Assembly: GCA_959347315.1 (NCBI GenBank)
Contig: OY365806.1
Span: 37,703,777 to 37,767,776 of the forward strand
Direction of reading: 5' to 3'
Length of the DNA stretch: 64,000 nucleotides
DNA from: Bimastos eiseni
Lineage: Eukaryota > Annelida > Clitellata > Crassiclitellata > Lumbricidae
In this document: positions 13,251-25,258 of the stretch, one piece after another
How positions within the stretch are numbered: position 1 is the stretch's first letter
Layout of the letters: each line of letters begins with the position of its first letter
Made by a program: the position numbers and the translations under genes
The notes under the pieces: generated by a model
What the model was told of the DNA's origin: nothing
Database searches by the model: none
The model's input: the letters and a program-made list of their open reading frames with translations, nothing else

Positions 13251-14400
13251 TACAGCAAAAAACGTAAGGAAAATTACAAAATCACGATCTCGTGCACTAG
13301 AGAATTAAAAATGACATATTGTCAAAGGCAAACAGAAAGAAACGATCAGTCACAGACCACGCGAACTATGGAAATCACGCTGACAGATCACAAATGAAGG
13401 CACAATAACAGTCAGGCCCGTCTAAATGGGGAATGGGGCAAAGGACCAGGGGCCCGGCGATATTTATGGGTTCTGGCGGGACCCACTATCAACTTTTGAA
13501 AAATAGTATTATTAGTTTAACAAGGTCACTGATTTATAACTTGTTAAACATAATTATTACCGACACTTGACAAGAACATTTTAAATTTCAGGCATCCGAA
13601 TAATTACTTTAGGGCTACTTCTAATAATATATGCTATAGAATAGGTTCACTTTCGTATTACAGACAAGAGATTGCCGTGTCTAAGGGCCAGGAAGCTCCT
13701 GCATATGGGCGCGAAGTTTCTATAGTATCGTTTAGACACAAAGAACGGTGCATATATACACAGTAACACGCGCATACATACATGTACAAGCGCACATACA
13801 GTCATTGGAAAACACCAAGCAGAAGAATGCAATGACGATCATTTGTGTGCACTATGCAACCACTTACATGTACGCGTAAGCCTACTGCTGTATATTTATC
13901 ACTACAAAGACCTTCAGATGCTGTGTATCACGCATGCTTGATTGTCACACAATGACTTTAATTTGTGAGGCTGTACTTCGGGACCCAAGGACCGTAATTT
14001 GGAAGGCACTACCTTTCGACCAGTGACCGAAAGTTTGGGTATTGGATGCTAAGAAAATGGTGATTATTAAAAACTTGTTAAATTATTATTAAATGGTAAT
14101 TTTAAATTTTAAAATAAGCGTCAGTTTCAGTTGGTATTTGAGAGACGTTGTTTTTAAGCGAACTCACTAACACTCCGCAAAAGCATTGGGCCCACATTTA
14201 TATGCCGCCAAAATAGAATGAAATGTTCACTAATTACACTTACGCAGATAGACCTAGACACCACCCAAAGCACAAGCCAAAGGTTATTGCATATATCGAA
14301 CGTACACCTGTGACAACGAGATTATATGTACCTATAGGCTATGTATCACAACTACATGCGTAATTAAGTTTACAATAATACGAATCCGATTACGCGAGGT
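11340..14400. other. No gene seen apart from a CA/TA repeat
   Basis: 12,180-12,530 repeats the word GTTCAT/GGTTCA many times (TAGTTCATACCGGTTCATA). 13412-13490 carries a GGGGCCC-type patch that may be a transposon end. Confidence 0.5.
13115..13250 (+). repeat. CA repeat running into a TA repeat
   Basis: (CA)n with ACCACA interruptions, then (TA)n at 13224-13250. Confidence 0.95.
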
Positions 14401-14504
14401 AATCCTAAATTATGTCATTGTGACGGAGATGAATATGGCGGAGGATTGCGTTGATTGATTACAGACTTGGATCGGACCGTGTTATTCTGGTTCGTCGTTG
14501 AGGG

Positions 14505-15041
14505 CTGATTGCAGGGCTGGACAAAGCCTTTGCCAGGGTTATTCGCCGCCAGCGAGCCAACTTTGACGAATTGAAATCGTCCGGAGAATATATCGAGGGC
14601 GCCGCTCCTCCGTATATATATTCCCATAATCCTCCGTATTTTCCCCCTCCATTCCCATATAACCCCAACTCGTGTGGGGCGCACAACGGCGAGCAGCGCG
14701 TGATCTCACGTATCTGTCTGTCTCGTAGTATTGCGAACTTTTCCCAAGTCGGCCATTATTGATTTCTGGCATTCGGACTACAGCGCTTAAGCGTTTCCCG
14801 GACAGACTACGATGGACTCGAACGGACTAAGACGAGAGGACGAAGACGCAGAGACGATGCAGCGATGATGAATCTGAAAGCCGTTGGTCCGCCGAGAAAC
14901 GGAAAATGAGACACGAAACGGAAAAGGATTCGCTTTTCCAGCAATCGGAAGAATTTTCGCCGTTGGCCTACTCAATCTTTGATGGGCTGGCGTGGCCAAT
15001 AGGGGAATTGTCGGCACCAATTGTCTATTATCTATTATAAG
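14505..15041 (+). other. CpG-richer island with exon-like reading frames
   Basis: On the + strand, after TTGCAG, one frame reads LDKAFARVIRRQRANFDELK, then SSGEYIEGAAPPYIYSHNPP and a Pro/Tyr-rich part with PPxY-like motifs, ending at a stop at 14760-14762. A later frame (14907-15041) reads EKDSLFQQSEEFSPLAYS. On the minus strand another frame ends NPPPYSSPSQ at a stop at 14415. Base composition differs sharply from both sides. It may be the CpG-rich start or an exon cluster of a gene, but frames conflict and I recognise no family. Confidence 0.3.
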
Positions 15042-15049
15042 GATGGATA

Positions 15050-15600
15050 TTATTATTCTTACATTTTTGCACTCAGTGTTCTAAGAATTCCGTGACCAAA
15101 TCAGTTTACAAAATTGCCTAGTAATTGCAGACATATATTTGCTTGCGAATTGTCAGACACTTGTTTTGTGTGTAAGCTTAGTAGGATACCAATCGTCCTT
15201 ACAATCTAAGCATGTGTGTTCAATCATTCTATGCTTAGTACAAAAGCCATACTATTTGAATACAATTCAAAATCAGTCATCATAATGTAACTAGTACATA
15301 CTAGATATAATTCGCTTTCAAAATATATGCAGCCGGATTCTCATGTTAGTCAAATTACGTTAGCCAGCGTTCTGCATCCAGCGTGATGTTTTAGCCATAG
15401 TCATTACATAGACTACTAACATTTCAAGTCCAGTTTCCGTCCAAACCAGTAACAAAGTAAGACAATCATTCGCTCATGATTCGAGTGATGTGCGTTGTAT
15501 GCGTGTCATTTGTAACACCTACCTGTTGTACTGTAACTAGTTTCTGCTGGTGTTTGTGATACGGATGCCACATACACACACGCACACACCTACACTCACC

Positions 15601-15649
<49 letters not shown>

Positions 15650-16905
15650 GCACGCACACACACACACTTCATACGACAAGAAGTCATCCTGACTCTGTGC
15701 TCTCTTGATACTAATATCGCTTGAATGGTCTTAGCTCTCCTTAACCCTATCTAGTGCTAAGGTACCGAACAAATCGGTTGATCTAATACAAAAATCGTTC
15801 ATGTGGCATCTTAGACAAGTACTGTATCAGCTTGTCACCCAGAATCGACTTCGGTCAACAGGATGCAGTGTAATAAAATATTAAATTTACTAAGGGTCCA
15901 TCTAGTGAATATAACTGAATAACCTTCAAGAGATTGTTGCCTCAATATCAAGAGAGTAGTCCGTTTTTTCACGTATTTATATATAGGCAGAATTTCTAGA
16001 ATTTTTTAGTTGACATAGTGAAACCCTTATTCGCTGCAACAGGTTTATGATAATTACAATTACTGAAGAGGATGAGTTTTGAATTTTCATGATATAGATT
16101 ACCGTACAATACCTATTTTCCGCAACTTGTTTCAGCGAAACTGAACTAGGGTCATGGTTAAAACTGAAGCTGTTTGTTTTCCAACTATGACACATAATTA
16201 TATGCTTGTGTTAAATATCTTACAAAAGTGCTAAAACCTGATGATTTGTCGGACTTTGTCAAAGTCAAGTTAGTGTGACAATATTAATAGTAAAGCTTAA
16301 ATGTTTCAAACATTCTCTTAAAGGAACACAGTTCCTTCATAAAGTGAAGAGGAAGATTTTGTGTAACTGATATATGAAATATATCATCAGTTGTTTTCCT
16401 TTAGGTTCCTTTAGTTCAGTCTCTGGCTTAGCAGTTCGCAGTAAAGAATGGACTGCTTGGCTTTACAAGTCATCAACAGTTTTCTGGTTTCATGCAGCGA
16501 CATCGTCACTTAAGTAGGGACATTACTGCAAACGCGAGAATAAAGGCTTATCAACCAAGGCTGCATGATCACTTCCACTCAATATGTAACAAAGTATTAA
16601 ATTGAGTATAATGAATGGAAACTGAGTAGAGAAGAGTTCTAGGAAGTCAGAAAAGACTGGTGAAAAGCAACAGTAAGAGAAGGTTGGAAGACATTTTGAT
16701 AATGGTAAGAAATAAGAAGATTTAGGAACAAAACAATGAATCGACAAACACTGCCCAACGCTGAAAATTCAGAGTAAATGTGGCTAAAACAATAAAAAAT
16801 TAAAGAGAAATTCAAGAACAAAGAAAACAATAATAAAAACAATTTAGGGACAAAGGAAACTTATAATGTATAGCATTGAATAATCCACTAATAGACGCAC
16901 AACGA
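15050..16905. other. No gene seen
   Basis: AT-rich DNA with one CA repeat (15570-15668). Confidence 0.6.
15570..15668 (+). repeat. CA repeat
   Basis: (CA)n with CACG variants. Confidence 0.95.
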
Positions 16906-16910
16906 GGCAT

Positions 16911-17370
16911 CGAAATTAGGGGTCTGCGGGTAGATCTGTACTCGCGGGTAACCAGAACCCTACGGGTAGACTAATCACGAGTACGGGCATACCCTGTTTT
17001 ACCCGTGTTAACGTCAGGTTTAAGGGTTACAATGTCACTATTAAATATATAGGTGACTCTTGCATCATCAAAGACTTAATTACTATTATAGACACAATGG
17101 CACATTCGAAATCCAAGTACTAAATACAAATACATGTACCTGCATGTAATGCTTCCCCTCCTCCTTGCATGCATGTTATTCGTTGTTTTTCTCATTTCTC
17201 TTCCTCCTTCTTTCCCTGCTAATCGTCCTGCTGATCCTTCTTTACCTTTTCTTCTCCTTCACCTCTTCCTTTTTCTGTACCTAAATTCTGCTCCTGCTCC
17301 TTCTAAAGCTCCTGGGTTACGGGTACGTGTCGGGTACCAAAAGCGCTCTACCCGCAGACTTCTAAATTCG
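16911..17370. mobile_element. Terminal-inverted-repeat (foldback-like) element, about 460 bp
   Basis: A 24-bp inverted repeat (16911-16934 against 17347-17370, 3 mismatches, core GTCTGCGGGTAGA exact) encloses sequence with GGGTA-type repeats near both ends (GCGGGTA, ACGGGTA). Such GGGTA/GGGTC subterminal repeats occur in hAT families. No target duplication was found, so the limits may be off. Confidence 0.45.
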
Positions 17371-17479
17371 AAATCAAAAATAAAATATTACATAGGAATA
17401 ATTATAAAGCATGATAATGAGAATGTATAGCAATGTTATGACACACGTTAACACGTGACATCGACTGATTCTGAGAGAG

Positions 17480-17636
17480 ATTAAAAGTTTATTTAACGAC
17501 GTTCTCATAGCTGAGAGCCTGAAATGATGAACGTACATGTGTTTGAGGTGGTTTAACGACACTGTGATAATAAGAACCATTAGCGTCGCCCTACTCCTTT
17601 ATCCAGGCTTGGGACTGGCACTGGCAGATTGCATGT
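17480..17636 (-). mobile_element. SINE fragment, target of the LINE insertion
   Basis: The minus strand carries CCAGTCCCAAGCCTGGATAA, GGGCGACGC and CAGTGTCGTTAAACC, the body of the same SINE family. It is cut at 17636 by the LINE. A second TCGTTAAATAAACTT block near 17490 suggests two SINE pieces in tandem. Confidence 0.65.
17622..17636. repeat. Target-site duplication, 3' side of the LINE
   Basis: TGGCAGATTGCATGT, identical to 18919-18933. Flanking bases differ (C/T before, C/G after), so the match is exactly 15 bp. Confidence 0.75.
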
Positions 17637-18918
17637 CTGCATGATATAAGTTTATTTAACGACGCATCCATAACGACGATGATATGCGTCAAACAAGTAC
17701 AGGTATACAAGGTACATATTTACGTTTATGATAAGTGTCTTTAAGTGTCTCTCTTCTAGTTTTAATGTTTTTTAGGCAACGGTATGTACTATATTATAAT
17801 ATTGTATAGTAATGTTCACACTAAGTTGTTCATTGTCTATTTACAGTAGTCCTAGATCTTCCGACCAAAAACTGCCAGCCACTTGTGGATGGTGTCCAAG
17901 CAGCTGGTTTAACTGAGTGCGGTGCTCAGTTCGTATGGCCAGTTTTTCCGTGCGCACATCCAGATGAGTTCGTCCTGGAGGCCCAGCTGGGCCGAGCACT
18001 CCAGCAGGAAGTGGCGCACGGCTTCCTGGACGTCACCGCACTCGTCGCAATTCCCGGTCGGGTGGCGGCCCCACAGCTGAAGCTGTGAGTTTAGTAGACA
18101 GTGGCCCAGCCGGAGTCTGGTTATGGTGACTTCCTTTCTCCGGTTGGGATCGTTGTATTGCTTGGCCATCCCGACGTCCGGCTCCAGGGCTCAGTACTGC
18201 GAACCTGTGTAGGAGGTGGTCCAGTCAGCTTGCCACCTCCGAAGGAAGTGATCTTTGTACATTGCTCGAGCTTCCTGGAGCTCGAGCGTCGTCGGGATGG
18301 CGATGATGTCGTTGTTTAGCACTCGCTTGCAGAGGGTGTCAGCGGTCTCGTTTCCCTCGATGCCGGTATGTCAGGGGATCCAGACCAGGGTTGGGGTTGA
18401 CTGGGTGCGTTGAGCGTAGGCGTCCAGCACGTGAAGCAGTTCCGTGAGCTGCTGTGGTCTGGCAGCAGACTGCTGTCGCTCAACGCTCTGGATCGCGGCG
18501 AGGGAGTCGGAGAAGATGACGAGATGGTGTGCATCTGCGCTGGTGGCCCATTCCACAGCCCTCTTTATGGCCTCCAGTTCAGCTGCCAGGACCGATGAGC
18601 CGTCGCTCATTCGGCAGCTTTCGTGGTGGCCACTAGAGGGCACGTAGAATGATCACGATACCCTACCTGCTGCGTTCTTGGCTCCATCCGTGTAGACGGC
18701 CACTCGCGCTTCGTAGGAGCGGGTGTGATCTTTGACCAGATCCCTCTTTTTCAGAGGGTCGTTCATGTCGCCGATCTTCTGTGTCAGAGTGGTGTCTATC
18801 ACAGATGGTCGCAGCAGCCACGGTGGTGTTGTGGTGCAGGCGAGCGGTTGGATCTTTGGTGTTTCGATCTCTTGGTTGATCAGTCTTGCTTTGATGCGGA
18901 TGGGGTCGGTGTCGTCGT
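17637..18918 (-). mobile_element. 5'-truncated LINE carrying RNase H, with target duplication
   Basis: Read on the minus strand, this is the 3' end of a non-LTR retrotransposon. It starts inside or just before an RNase H domain and ends in a 3' UTR containing GTCGTTAAATAAACTT next to the target site. It is bounded by the same 15 bases, TGGCAGATTGCATGT, at 17622-17636 and 18919-18933, differing immediately outside on both sides. That is the mark of target-primed insertion. The target sits in an older SINE copy (17480-17636). Confidence 0.8.
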
Positions 18919-18931
18919 TGGCAGATTGCAT
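17884..18931 (-). pseudogene. LINE ORF2 end: RNase H plus C-terminal Cys/His knuckle, broken by stops
   Basis: One frame runs through the whole stretch without a frameshift. RNase H motifs in order: VAVYTDGAKN, then AAELEAIKRAVEWA, then VIFSDSLAAIQSVE, then HTGIEGNETADTLCKR. After these come the conserved ITRLRLGHCLLN and a zinc-knuckle-like CDECGDVQEAVRHFLLEC, and the frame ends at STALS. Three in-frame stops, all TGA (18653-18655, 18371-18373, 18191-18193), break it. The second falls exactly before the HTG of the last RNase H motif. The layout points to the I/Jockey group of LINEs. No RT domain remains. It is inactive. Confidence 0.88.
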
Positions 18932-18933
18932 GT
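18919..18933. repeat. Target-site duplication, 5' side of the LINE
   Basis: TGGCAGATTGCATGT, second copy of the target site at the truncated 5' end of the LINE. Confidence 0.75.
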
Positions 18934-18939
18934 GAAGAC

Positions 18940-21900
18940 TGTTAGTCTATTGTACGGTGAGTCTTACCTTATAATCGAGTGTTACTGTTACATATGTTCT
19001 GCCACAGTTGTCTTCGTCGAAAATTGAAACTAAGAGACGACCGCGACTAATGGAATGAGTCAATTATTTAAAGAGAACGCAGTCGCTTGCAATTTTTTTT
19101 AGTTATCTATTTTAGCGCAAACTATTTAAAATTAGGTGATCGAATATCCAACAAATGTTGCTTCCATCTAGCGAATGAACTCCACGTGTGGCTAGTAGTG
19201 TTGATTGTTCCGTGGCTTTCGCTTGCACTCCAGTCACTTGACGGTCCAGGCTTTTGAATCGCCTCGGTTTAAATCGGGAGATTGACTTTTAAATCGGCAC
19301 TAATTAGTCATTGGCCATGTTCATAGGTTCGGCGCTCCCAAGGGGTACTGAACAGGCGCCTTTCAATACGAGGCATAGATGCAGCAAAGAGACCATGTTG
19401 CTGAGAAGGTACAACTGAACATGAGTGAAGGCTGTTTGCTCAACGTCACCGGTCGCCACTAAATGTAAGGGAACCGTCACGTTTACTCAAACTTATACCC
19501 GTCGTAGGCCTACACATCGTCCCAAATGTTTGAGCTCCCTCCCCAGGTGCGTGACGTCGTTTACAGATGGCCCAGTCACAGTAATAGAAAACAGTAACAT
19601 TATTGGGAAGGCCTAATTCGAATTTCTCAACCGTTGGAAGAAATCGACAGCACGCGCTGTCAGCACCGTGAAGTCGGCCAGAGGCCTCTACAGGCTTGTC
19701 CGTGGAAGCAGACTTACAATAATTCCTTGAGGGGAATATATTCAGTGATCTAGGGAATAATTATATTAATTATTTAATTTATTTATTTATAACTAAATAA
19801 TAAATTTAATTAATTCAATTAATTTACAATTTAGTCTTGATGCTACAGACCTACAAGAAAAGCTTTCTTTCACGAGAATAATTGCTTGATAGAATTGAGA
19901 GTGCACATCACACCGGTAACAAGATGACAATGAACTTGGTAAACCCATCATACGAAGGCCTACAGCAACTCCTGTCGGTCATGAAGGTCTTGATAATAGA
20001 GCAAATTGTTGGTCACATAAGGTAGTAGAAGAAGTGTGTTACTATTGCCGATGGCACGTACGACAGCAGCAAGAAGGAAGCAACGGTGTTACTAGGTCAG
20101 AAATGGACGACTACGGCCTTCGTAAGCAGCTCGAGCGACTTGTCTATGTCTCTTGTTCTGGAGACAGTCAAGGAACGCGGCTTTTTGTATTGCTTCTTGA
20201 TGCATTGAGAGAAGCAGCCAAAAACATTGATTGGGTTGTGAGGCAAGGTTATGAAGAAGCTGGGAACATAACATAACATGACAAAGATTTAAAGTGGTTC
20301 AGAAGACGTTTAGTCTGTGTCAAAACCACTGCAATGTAACCTCGAACATGATTAATAGCCCAATTTTCCAAACTTCCTCTTAAAAGCTGCCATAGTGTCC
20401 ACTGAGACAGTACTATCGTCCAAATCATTCCACAAGTCTACTACTCTTCGGGGAACTATTATAAAGGATTAAGGACGAAGATCGAAGAATTAGATTTGAA
20501 AGCATTGTACGTAAATTTTGATGTTCATCGCTTAACCCTTGTCATCCAATCAGCAGTTTTGAGTTGCACATGTACGGTGATGTACTGAAATAAGGAATTC
20601 CCTCAGGCTGTTGGAAAAACTCGATGGGTTTTTCTCAAGGCACAAGAGAAATGCAACCCATAGATTTGAACGCCCAGAACAATGGAGGGCAAAATCGTCA
20701 ACTGAAGCGAGTTGCCTGTGCAAGTTGGACAAGTTGAACAGTAACTTGCAGTTGATGCCACCATCCAAAGATTCTGTGCAGTATTATCCAGCCTCGAAGC
20801 TCTCTCTTCTACGAGTGAAGACTCAGCGACAGTTTCTGGAGCCCATTACTTCTTGCAACGCCTCAGAAATTTCAGATTCATTATTGGCCAGTTCTGTTTT
20901 CCCTCATTTGCAAGGCATCTGTAGTCTGTAGATCTGGGTAGAACTGGCAATGGTAGCAAAATTGATGTCAGAATGTAGAGCAAAATTTGAAACAATACGC
21001 CAAGGTAGCAATGTTGACATCACTTGGCAGCTTTTACTGCAGAAATCCACTTTATTTGCGATTTACCATCTCAATGATCTCAATTATGTTTAAAGTGACG
21101 AAAGAAGGAAGATGAAGTGTATTCTATTGGATGCATGGAGAGGTTTGCAGCCATGGGATCACAGAACTGGAGAGGAGAGTAGGTCTATTCAGCAAGACAT
21201 GTGCGTTCCCGTACTAAATCAGCAGGCCCGTAGGCAAAGGGGTGCGAAAAGTAACCGCTTAAAACGAAATCTGATCACTGTCTAGATTTTAGTAAGTTGC
21301 TCAAGCTAAGTGAGTCTCCCAGCATAGCTTAGCTATCATAACGACATGCCTCTACTAAGACGCTTAGGTTATTTAAGTTCAACGTGTTGGCATTGTGGCT
21401 GGGATAATCGGAGAATGATCACTTCATGCATCCATGTATATTAAATATGTAACATTGCTATGTTTTAAAGAAGTAACATTACTAGCGTAAGAATGTTACT
21501 TACAATAGTATTTTTACATACTATTGTAAGTAACATTACTATTGAATTTTAGTTAAGTAACATGATTATTGTCAATTTTTACACAAGGCAATGTCTGATA
21601 TTCTGAATAGTCATAAACTGTTAAAAAAAGTTGCTAATTATCTCTAAAATAATCTGCATTTAATCTAGAGTCCGTCATCCATTCTTAGGCTTAGTGGGGT
21701 GATCTTACTTCCAACACCTTTAGGGGATAGAAGCCTCTGAAGCCGGCAGGAAATACACGTATATCGGTGCCAAACATTGATGGCGGAACATGAACAAATT
21801 TACGTTGGCATTTATCGCTTGTTTCTTCTGATGCGTCAATAGTTGAACCACAGTTTATATTGGACGATCAGCCATTCATGAGGAGAAGAGAGTGGATATG

Positions 21901-22050
21901 ATATGCAATCGTAGAAATAAATAGGATGCAATTCGATCAAAAGTTCATTTGCTGCGTCATAGTGAGCTCATGCATTGTCCAGGACGACACCAAGGTCCCA
22001 AGCAGAGGAAACTCTAGAGTTAAGCCTACAATTATATTTGTACAAGGTCG
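18940..22050. other. No gene seen
   Basis: AT-rich patch of TTAAT words at 19760-19830 and the perfect hairpin at 21492. Short ORFs (20034, 20611) show no family motif or splice context. Confidence 0.55.
21492..21537. repeat. Perfect 20-bp hairpin with 6-nt loop
   Basis: AATGTTACTTACAATAGTAT, loop TTTTAC, then its exact reverse complement. The words AGTAACATTACTA also occur just outside at 21472 and 21530, so the palindrome sits in a small direct-repeat cluster. Confidence 0.95.
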
Positions 22051-22059
22051 CCCATATAC

Positions 22060-22330
22060 ATACATACATACATGTCATACATGTCATACATGTCATACAT
22101 ACATACATACATACATACATACATACATACATACATCAATACATGCATACATACATACCTACATGCATTCATTCATACATACATACATACATACATACAC
22201 ACATACATACATAGTATTACATACATACATACATGCTTACATGACATGCCAGCATACATGCATGCATACATGTACATACGTGCATATATCTGTGCATGCA
22301 TACAACCAAACATACAAACATACATGCAGA
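22060..22330 (+). repeat. CATA tetramer repeat
   Basis: (CATA)n with GTCATACAT and TGCATACA variants, about 270 bp. Confidence 0.95.
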
Positions 22331-22639
22331 TGAGCTTTTATAAATGCAGTTCTTTTATTTGCCCAGATTTATGTTTGAAGAACACGGTTATTCAAAAATA
22401 GCATTTCATACAACTGAAAGAAAAGATAATCGTAAAACCGCTTCAGCGACAAAGCAAATCTTGAGATTTCTTGAAGTCCAGACGATGACTAAGATGACGA
22501 GTAGGAAGAAAAAATGAAGTAGAAATAGAAAGAGTGTAGATGAAGAGAAGTAGGTGGAAGATGAAGATTAGGAGGCAGAGGAAGAGACTAAGGATGACAC
22601 GGCAACGTATAATATGGCTGTAAGACAACTTGCAGCTGG

Positions 22640-22958
22640 TGACGGGCTTCGTTCGTGACAATGATATTGCGCCTGACTGAGCCAGTCCTGGATAATTTCT
22701 CTTGGCGCATGATGCGCGCTGTTCACCTTCTCCAACTCCTCATCCAGCTCCTCCTCCTCCTTCTTCTCCTCCTCTTCCTTCTCTGCCTCCTCCTCTACAT
22801 CCTCCTCTACCTCCTCCTCTTGCTCCTCACTTTCTTCCTCCTCCTCCTCCACCATCTCCTTCTCCTTTTCTTCCTCCTTCTCCTCCTCTCCCTCTTCTTC
22901 CTCCTCCTCCTCCTCCTTCTCCTCCTCCTTCACCGTCCCTTTCAAGTACCCTTATGCT
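22640..22958 (-). other. Possible acidic exon of an unknown protein
   Basis: On the minus strand a Glu-rich run (from the CTC/TCC tract) passes without a break into LDEELEKVNSAHHAPREIIQ, then DWLSQAQYHCHERSPSPAAS. The second part is not low-complexity. No clear splice sites. Confidence 0.25.
22725..22935 (+). repeat. CTC/TCC-rich pyrimidine tract
   Basis: About 210 bp of CTC and TCC words. The minus strand encodes a Glu run continuous with an exon-like stretch (see 22640-22958). Confidence 0.9.
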
Positions 22959-22999
22959 GCAGCAGCTGGTGAGTGGATGTAGTGCTGCAGCCGATTATG

Positions 23000-23090
23000 C
23001 TGCGGATGGTTCTCCCAATTTCATCTCCGTTTCTGTCGCTGTTCGCTTCAAGTCGTTGAGTCGCGTGTCAACATCTCTGCCAGCAGCACG
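23000..23090 (-). other. Possible coiled-coil exon of an unknown protein
   Basis: After the minus-strand acceptor CTGCTGGCAG the frame reads DVDTRLNDLKRTATETEMKL, then GEPSAA and a stop TAA. The spacing of Leu residues suggests a helix. The + strand is open too and ends at a strong GTAAGT donor (23091), so the strand is uncertain. Confidence 0.25.
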
Positions 23091-24269
23091 TAAGTAGTTT
23101 CAATGCCAAGTGCATGCATTTCTCTTTCCATTGCTCCTCTCCTGGCCTTCCATCATTGCCTCCCTTCATGCCATCCTCCCTTCCTCCTTTCCGTCCTTCC
23201 TTCCTTCCTTCCTTCCGTCCTTCCTTCCTCCATCCTTTTCGCATTCATTGTCTCCCTCCTTGACTTCCTTCTTCTCGCTCTTCACCCTGCCCTTCATTCC
23301 TGCCGGCCTCATCTCCCATCCATTATTCCACTCCCTTTCTCTGTGTGTGTGTGTGTCTGTGTATATCTGTGTCTGTGTGTGTGTCTCTGCCTCCGGTATA
23401 ATGCCTGTCAATTATAGTCTGCCAGTGTTTGCATTTTTCTATTCCTTCGACCGATCGCTGATGGATAACCTCAGGCCCCTCAGCCAGTTTCAGGATGACG
23501 AGTCATTTACGACGACAATGACGATTATGATTGTGACGTAATGTTTCCACTGTTGAGTAAGCGAGCGCTGGTATCGGATATTTCTATGACATCATCATAT
23601 TGGTGGGTCATCGCGTTGCATACTTGTCTGGCTGGCGAGACATTCCTGTCACGTGACGTTGCTGAATTGTCTACCGTTTGAACTGCTTGTGATTGACCGG
23701 CGTTCATTTTAAATGCATGCCTCAGATTGGTAAACGGTGAAACGTCATGTCTGACGTCAGCGATCACCGTCAACTTGACGGCATGTGGTCTTTAAGGGCG
23801 CATTTGGTCCAAGTATAAAATATTTTTTTAGACTTCGCGTGTTAATCTAAATACTTCAGTTACAGCTACACAATTATGTCGTTAAAAGATTTATCGTCTT
23901 AGTTACAGCGATGATTAAATTATGCATTTGCGATTGAAGAAATCGTAATGACTATTAATCATGGATGCGTAGATATTAAATCACGATGAAGGTAATCCCA
24001 TGGTGCCCTCGCTCCTTCCGTCGTTCACTGGCTAATTAAGAAGAGCGGGAGAATTTGCGCGCCTGATGACGCCAGATTAAGAGTTGCATAGGCGGTGACC
24101 ATCTCAGCGTATACACTGCAGGCGTCGTCGTTTATGTGAACTGGGCGTTGGTTGGCCCCGCCGGCAGAGCCCGTCTACGCCGGCCGCCGACCGCCGTCAG
24201 TGACTATGGGTCGAGGAGGAGGCGAACAGCTGTGGGGCGACAGTTGGCCGTCCACCAACGTTCAGGCCT

Positions 24270-24341
24270 TATCGATTGGGCGTCCGCTCAAACTGCAGAC
24301 GATGAGATCAAGCTGGCCTTTGAAACATCAGCACACGGGGT
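24270..24341 (+). other. Possible exon before a GTAAGA donor
   Basis: After AACGTTCAG the frame reads LIDWASAQTADDEIKLAFET, SAHG and meets the donor GGG|GTAAGA. The upstream 24130-24260 is GC-rich. No family recognised. Confidence 0.2.
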
Positions 24342-24504
24342 AAGAGCAGCCGAAATGGTGCAACGGCTCACTTATATGGCGCTGTTATCGCTCTATGCGA
24401 AATTTAAATTCTGCAGTCGCTTATAATCCAAATTATTCTGTAACTCAACCATCGATTATTATTATTCTTGTTGTTATTGTTAATATTGTTGTTGCCATTA
24501 TTGT

Positions 24505-24722
24505 TATTATCGTCATCGTCATCATCATCATCATCATCATCATCATTATCATCATCATCGTCGTCGTCGTCATCGTCATCATCATCATCATCATCATCGT
24601 CATTATTTTTATTATTATTATTTGTTATCATTATTATTTTTTTCAATGATTAAACATTTCTTCCTTAGTTCACTGGTTCGATATCATTTACTTCTTTTTT
24701 ATTAATTTATTTAATAAAATTA

Positions 24723-24755
<33 letters not shown>

Positions 24756-24920
24756 TGCCACTACTATCATTATTATTATTATTATTTTTATTATTTTTAT
24801 TTTTATTATTATTGTTATTATTGTTATTATTATTATCATGACTATAATCATCGTCATCATCATCATAATCATTATCATCAAAAGTTTCATCTTCATGGTC
24901 GTCGTTAAACTTTATTATTA
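24505..24920 (+). repeat. ATC and ATT triplet blocks
   Basis: (ATC/GTC)n at 24505-24610 and (ATT)n at 24720-24850, then mixed ATC/ATT to 24930. Confidence 0.95.
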
Positions 24921-25203
24921 TTATTATCATGATGAGCATCATCGTCAGATCATAGGCGTAGGGGCGGGGCAGAGGGCCCAGAGAGGTAAGTGCGGCCTCA
25001 GAATAATTTCGGCAAATACTGTTTTTTTTGTTAGTTGGAGTCGGGGAAAATGTGAGCTTGAGGTTCAGCACTCAATCGCACATCGCGTGATATAACAGTC
25101 CAAATTTGCCCGAATAAAATCTTTCCCCTCCACTAAAACTTTGCCCTAAGTTTATGATTATCATCATCCTTAATTACAAATAACAATAGCAACAACAGCA
25201 ACA

Positions 25204-25227
25204 TGAATGATAATAATAATAATATTG

Positions 25228-25258
<31 letters not shown>

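Noticed and set aside
18191..18655. TGA recoding in the LINE (selenocysteine or changed code)
   Set aside because: The stops fall at positions with no reason for recoding, one inside the core RNase H motif, and the copy is truncated. Decay is simpler.
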